This document shows, piece after piece, positions 7,159-9,368 of a stretch of DNA of 9,368 nt (within the stretch, counting starts at the first letter, position 1; each line of letters begins with the position of its first letter). The notes under the pieces are model-generated. The model searched no databases, was not told the DNA's origin, and was given only the letters and a program-made list of their open reading frames with translations. A program made the position numbers and the translations under genes. The DNA is from Coriobacteriales bacterium (GTDB taxonomy: Bacteria > Actinomycetota > Coriobacteriia > Coriobacteriales > UBA8131): assembly GCA_031256575.1 (NCBI GenBank), contig JAIRQI010000087.1:1-9368 (forward strand). The letters are read 5' to 3'.

Positions 7159-7488
7159 TTAAACCACCTTTATCGTCTGGCCGTTTAGGATGTATTCTTT
7201 CCGGTTTTCTTTGACATCTATGCGAGCGACGACATCGACGTCCTCTCCTAGCAAGTCGTCTAAACTCACTTTGAAGCCTGCTATTCCCCAGTCGTAATAC
7301 ACGTAGTCATCGGCGTAGTCAACCAGCATATCTATATCACTATCATCAGCTGCATCTCCACGAGCCACAGAACCGAATAGAGCCAGGTTCTTGAACCCAT
7401 ATCTTTGAGCCAACTCTGCTATCTTCTCTCGGTGTTCAAACACCTTGTCTCTTAGCAGTATGCTCTGTTTGGTTGGCGTGTTGCTCAT
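7159..7488 (-). CDS. mntA: MntA-family minimal nucleotidyltransferase antitoxin
   Basis: The protein shows the GSX10DXD signature exactly: GS at 47-48 and DID at 59-61 in the longer 117-residue reading, with DVDVV (91-95) supplying the likely third acidic residue. Members of this family AMPylate their partner HepT to block its ribonuclease activity. Two starts are possible, ATG 7512 and ATG 7488. The first has no ribosome site, while AAAGGTG lies eight bases before the second, so 7488 (109 residues) is preferred. The antitoxin gene comes first and hepT follows after one base. No promoter with both boxes was found upstream. Confidence 0.9.
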   Translation of the reverse strand: MSNTPTKQSILLRDKVFEHREKIAELAQRYGFKNLALFGSVARGDAADDSDIDMLVDYADDYVYYDWGIAGFKVSLDDLLGEDVDVVARIDVKENRKEYILNGQTIKVV

Positions 7489-7760
7489 GACTCCAACACC
7501 TTTCTGGTTCATTAATGGAAGTCTGCTTGAACTATATCATCAATTCATCTATTGAAAAGATATCGGAGGAATGCTGTGTGGTGGCTATAATAAACTTTAC
7601 TATGTTTTGCTTATTCAATTTTTTCCTCCAGCCAGTTCAAGTGAATCACATCATAGTCTGTGACTAAGGTAGAAAATTAGGCTTCATAGGCGATATCAAT
7701 TTTGCTAATTTGGTGCTGTGCTTTTCATTGAAGCTCAGTGATTTTTCGCAGCAGACTGGT

Positions 7761-8174
7761 TCAGATGATGTACTCAATGAACTCAGCAGGACCGACAACC
7801 TTGGTTCGGCAGTTCCTAAAGGCTTTGGAATCTCGGGTGACCAAATAGTCTATATGGTTCAGATCGACACAGGCTGCGATGATTCCGTCTTCGAAATCAG
7901 GCTCAGTTGAGTGAAATCCCTCGTAGATTACCCTGCTGTCAACAGCTAAGACCTCCATCGAGCAGATAATGGCGTTGATGCACTCACGAGCTAGTGCCTC
8001 GCTGCTATATCTGCTGACCACGTAGTAAACGTCTTTTAGGGATGTAGAAACCACATATAGAACATAGTCTTTCGATTCGATTAGGTTAAGTAAACGCTTG
8101 ACCTGTTCATGGCTTTGACGCTCACGAATAAACAAATCTAAGAGGATGTTGGTGTCTAGAGCAACTCTACTCAC
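7761..8174 (-). CDS. PIN-domain ribonuclease toxin (VapC-like)
   Basis: The 137-residue protein has the PIN-domain acidic set: Asp7 in ALDTN, Asp48 in SLKDVYYV (where many relatives have Glu), Asp96 in DFEDGIIA, and Asp115 in VTRDSKAF. These bind metal in single-strand-specific ribonucleases that act as toxins. The start is a GTG at 8174, inside the end of the antitoxin gene (8-base overlap). GGAGGAG lies seven bases upstream, so translation is likely coupled to the antitoxin. The layout and fold identify a type II toxin. The RNA target cannot be told from sequence. Confidence 0.88.
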   Translation of the reverse strand: MSRVALDTNILLDLFIRERQSHEQVKRLLNLIESKDYVLYVVSTSLKDVYYVVSRYSSEALARECINAIICSMEVLAVDSRVIYEGFHSTEPDFEDGIIAACVDLNHIDYLVTRDSKAFRNCRTKVVGPAEFIEYII

Positions 8175-8469
8175 TATGTCTCTCCTCCATGCTGTCAGCC
8201 AACAGTTCGCGGTAGTCTAGATCAACCTCTGAGGTAGATATCGAGACACTACCTGCTAGATCAAGCAGAGCTTTGATGGCTGATCTACGTTCATTATTTT
8301 GTTGGTTGTCTTTCTCTTTCATGAAATCCGGTAGATCACGTGCCACAGACAGGTACTGCCACAGGCTCCTTATAGCATCAGAAGCAGTCTTTCCGTGCTG
8401 CGACAACACCTCATCAACTCTCTCCTTCGTGTAGCTATCAACCTTGGCGTTGACTATGCAGGTATTCAT
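8167..8469 (-). CDS. Ribbon-helix-helix antitoxin, RelB/DinJ-like
   Basis: The 100-residue protein begins with a beta strand (CIVNAKVD, 4-11), a helix (KERVDEVLSQHG) and a second helix after GKTASDAI (26-33). This is the ribbon-helix-helix DNA-binding pattern of RelB/DinJ-type antitoxins. The C-terminal half is charged and probably wraps the toxin. AAGGGAGG stands seven to eight bases before the ATG at 8469. Its end overlaps the PIN toxin gene by 8 bases. A palindrome at 8529-8547 next to its likely promoter fits self-repression by the antitoxin alone or with the toxin, as known for this class. Confidence 0.82.
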   Translation of the reverse strand: MNTCIVNAKVDSYTKERVDEVLSQHGKTASDAIRSLWQYLSVARDLPDFMKEKDNQQNNERRSAIKALLDLAGSVSISTSEVDLDYRELLADSMEERHSE

Positions 8470-8528
8470 GCGGTCTACCTCCCTTCGCTGTTCAGTCGAA
8501 TTGTGGTATTACTAACTGTATCATAATA

Positions 8529-8547
8529 GCGTTTTACGGTAAAACGC
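8529..8547. promoter_or_regulatory. 19-bp palindrome, probable operator of the RHH-PIN operon
   Basis: GCGTTTTAC (8529-8537) and GTAAAACGC (8539-8547) are perfect reverse complements around one base. On the minus strand the palindrome directly abuts a candidate -10 box TATTAT (8528-8523), about 55 bases upstream of the antitoxin ATG, so a protein bound there would block the -35/spacer region. The -35 is not recognisable. Operator function is inferred from this placement. Confidence 0.6.
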
Positions 8548-8580
8548 CAGTTTTCTAGTGGTTCTTGCCAGTTTGCACCC

Positions 8581-8744
8581 AGTTGGTGTTTCATTTGCAT
8601 CGAAATCGGCATATTTTCCCGATTGCTAACAACCTTGGTTTTCTCCACCAGCTCATCTACCTGGGGTTATGCAAAGCAACTCAGAATAGAACTAAGAACC
8701 AGACGCTGAAAAACGCCGATATCGATGCAAATGATGCATCAACT
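8581..8744. repeat. Long imperfect inverted repeat, MITE-like or structured RNA
   Basis: The arm at 8581-8610 and the arm at 8715-8744 are inverted copies, matching at 26 of 30 bases. The inner 20 bases (8591-8610 and 8715-8734, TCATTTGCATCG then ATCGGC) differ at one position. Weaker similarity (TTTGCA against TTTGTCA) continues outward to about 8571 and 8755. The ~104 bases between the arms carry no gene. This fits a small non-autonomous transposable element or the foot of a long RNA hairpin. No clear target-site duplication was seen. Confidence 0.6.
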
Positions 8745-8747
8745 TCA

Positions 8748-8759
8748 TGACAAATGTCA
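8748..8759. repeat. Short palindrome TGACA-AA-TGTCA
   Basis: Perfect 5-bp arms around two bases lie immediately outside the long inverted repeat and 140 bases before the ABC gene. It could be a regulator site, but a palindrome of this size can occur by chance. Confidence 0.3.
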
Positions 8760-8842
8760 CGCCTCGATTCTCAAATTGGTGACGCTGCTCACTGGTGGAA
8801 CGAGCCGTTAGTCAGCAGAATAAGACCGTACAGTTTGACCGT

Positions 8843-8878
8843 CCAGCAATACGTCCGGCAATACGCCCGGCAACACGC
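8843..8878 (+). repeat. Three 12-bp tandem repeats upstream of the ABC gene
   Basis: CCAGCAATACGT, CCGGCAATACGC and CCGGCAACACGC follow each other without gaps and end 20 bases before the ATG at 8899, so they would lie in the 5' untranslated region or promoter. GACCGT also occurs twice just upstream (about 8825 and 8838). A binding array for a regulator is possible but not shown. Confidence 0.55.
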
Positions 8879-8898
8879 ACTGACCAAAAGGAGCCAAC

Positions 8899-9368
8899 AT
8901 GAACATCATCGAAGTCAAGGGATTAGTCAAGCGCTATCGCGAGCTGATAGCTTTGGACAATCTAGACCTGAACATCCAGCAAGGGGAGGTCTTTGGGCTG
9001 TTAGGTCCGAACGGCTCCGGCAAGACCACCGCCATCAATTGCATACTGCAACTGCTCACCTATGACAAAGGTGAGATTAAGCTTTTCGGGCAGCCGATGT
9101 CACCGACCCGCCATGACCTGAAGCGCCGCATCGGCATTGTTCCTCAGAATATTGCTGTCTTCTCGCAACTCAGTGTGGTTGAGAATATCGACTATTTCTG
9201 CTCGCTGTACGTTGATGACAAGTCCGAGCGCAAAGCCCTGGTCGAAGAGGCCATCGAGTTCGTGGGCCTGCAGGAGTTTCGGCGCTTTCGTCCGCGCAAG
9301 CTCTCGGGTGGCTTGATTCGCCGCCTGAACATCGCCTGTGGTATAGCTCACAAACCCGAATTGATTTT
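8899..9368 (+). CDS. ABC transporter ATP-binding protein, N-terminal 156 residues
   Basis: The ATG at 8899 follows AAAGGAG at good spacing, and the frame is open to the right edge. Walker A is GPNGSGKT (36-43), the Q-loop glutamine is Gln83 in IVPQN, and the signature is LSGGL (135-139) followed by IRRLNIACGIAHKPELI. Walker B and the H-loop lie beyond the window. This style, with one nucleotide-binding domain and LSGGL/IRRLNIA, belongs to the DrrA/CcmA-like exporter ATPases that pair with ABC-2 membrane proteins, often for lipids, drugs or peptides. The partner permease is probably encoded next. It is divergent from the antitoxin operon and looks like a core-type gene bordering the accessory region. 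Confidence 0.95.
   Translation, partial: MNIIEVKGLVKRYRELIALDNLDLNIQQGEVFGLLGPNGSGKTTAINCILQLLTYDKGEIKLFGQPMSPTRHDLKRRIGIVPQNIAVFSQLSVVENIDYFCSLYVDDKSERKALVEEAIEFVGLQEFRRFRPRKLSGGLIRRLNIACGIAHKPELI

Larger units (their letters stand above)
8470..8898. other. Divergent intergenic region before the ABC transporter
   Basis: These 429 bases hold the promoter/operator area of the antitoxin gene (8500-8547), a long imperfect inverted repeat (8581-8744), a small palindrome (8748-8759), three 12-bp tandem repeats (8843-8878), and the AAAGGAG ribosome site of the ABC gene (about 8887-8893). Reading frames that cross this stretch lack credible starts or known motifs. No plus-strand promoter with both boxes was recognised. 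Confidence 0.6.

Noticed and set aside
7571..7663. 30-codon frame from ATG 7571 after GGAGGA
   Set aside because: The purine stretch directly touches the ATG, leaving no usable spacing, and the product shows no features.
8565..8750. Plus-strand open frame across the inverted repeat
   Set aside because: It has a weak non-ATG start, no ribosome site or recognised motif, and is formed mostly of the two repeat arms.
8754..9065. Plus-strand frame starting at ATG 8754
   Set aside because: It runs out of frame through the ABC ATPase start and Walker A coding region and has no ribosome site; part of it is the 12-bp repeats.

Overview
The window is bacterial, at roughly 50% GC, with strong Shine-Dalgarno sites (AAGGAGG, AAAGGAG, AAGGGAGG) and Sec, Tat and lipobox-type export signals. 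The partial ABC transporter ATPase at the right end, with its LSGGL signature, and the signal-peptide surface protein at the left end look most like host-associated Actinomycetota of the class Coriobacteriia or a Clostridia-type Firmicute. This is an impression from protein style; no marker gene here fixes the taxon.

Layout from left to right: (1) 1-279, minus strand, the N-terminal part of a secreted protein that runs off the left edge. (2) 280-660, a leader region with a possible small ORF and a hairpin. (3) 661-3708, plus strand, a 1015-residue three-part STAND/NLR-like protein: nucleoside-phosphorylase-fold N-terminus, NB-ARC-type NTPase, and seven 42-residue kinesin-light-chain-type TPR repeats. 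(4) 3919-6580, minus strand, a two-gene operon: a Tat-type lipoprotein with a very long repeat-bearing N-terminal extension, then an alpha/beta-hydrolase lipase (GHSLGG) with a helical C-terminus. (5) 6813-7488, minus strand, a MntA-HepT toxin-antitoxin pair with both signature motifs intact. (6) 7761-8469, minus strand, a ribbon-helix-helix antitoxin and PIN-domain ribonuclease toxin overlapping by 8 bases, behind a perfect 19-bp palindrome that abuts a candidate -10 box. (7) 8470-8898, non-coding, holding a long imperfect inverted repeat (about 165 bp from end to end) and three 12-bp tandem repeats. (8) 8899-9368, plus strand, the start of an ABC transporter ATPase that runs off the right edge.

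Read together, the middle 8 kb looks like an accessory conflict island between two ordinary chromosomal genes. It has one likely abortive-infection sensor, two type II/VII toxin-antitoxin modules, and a lipase-lipoprotein pair. The two most interesting items are the PNP-NB-ARC-TPR protein and the lipase-lipoprotein operon. The first is a probable NLR-like immune protein, and its effector fold is one in which some relatives cleave ATP. The second recalls the reverse-arranged type VII secreted lipase toxin TslA of Staphylococcus aureus and its lipoprotein immunity partner. No transposase, integrase, CRISPR array, rRNA or tRNA was recognised.
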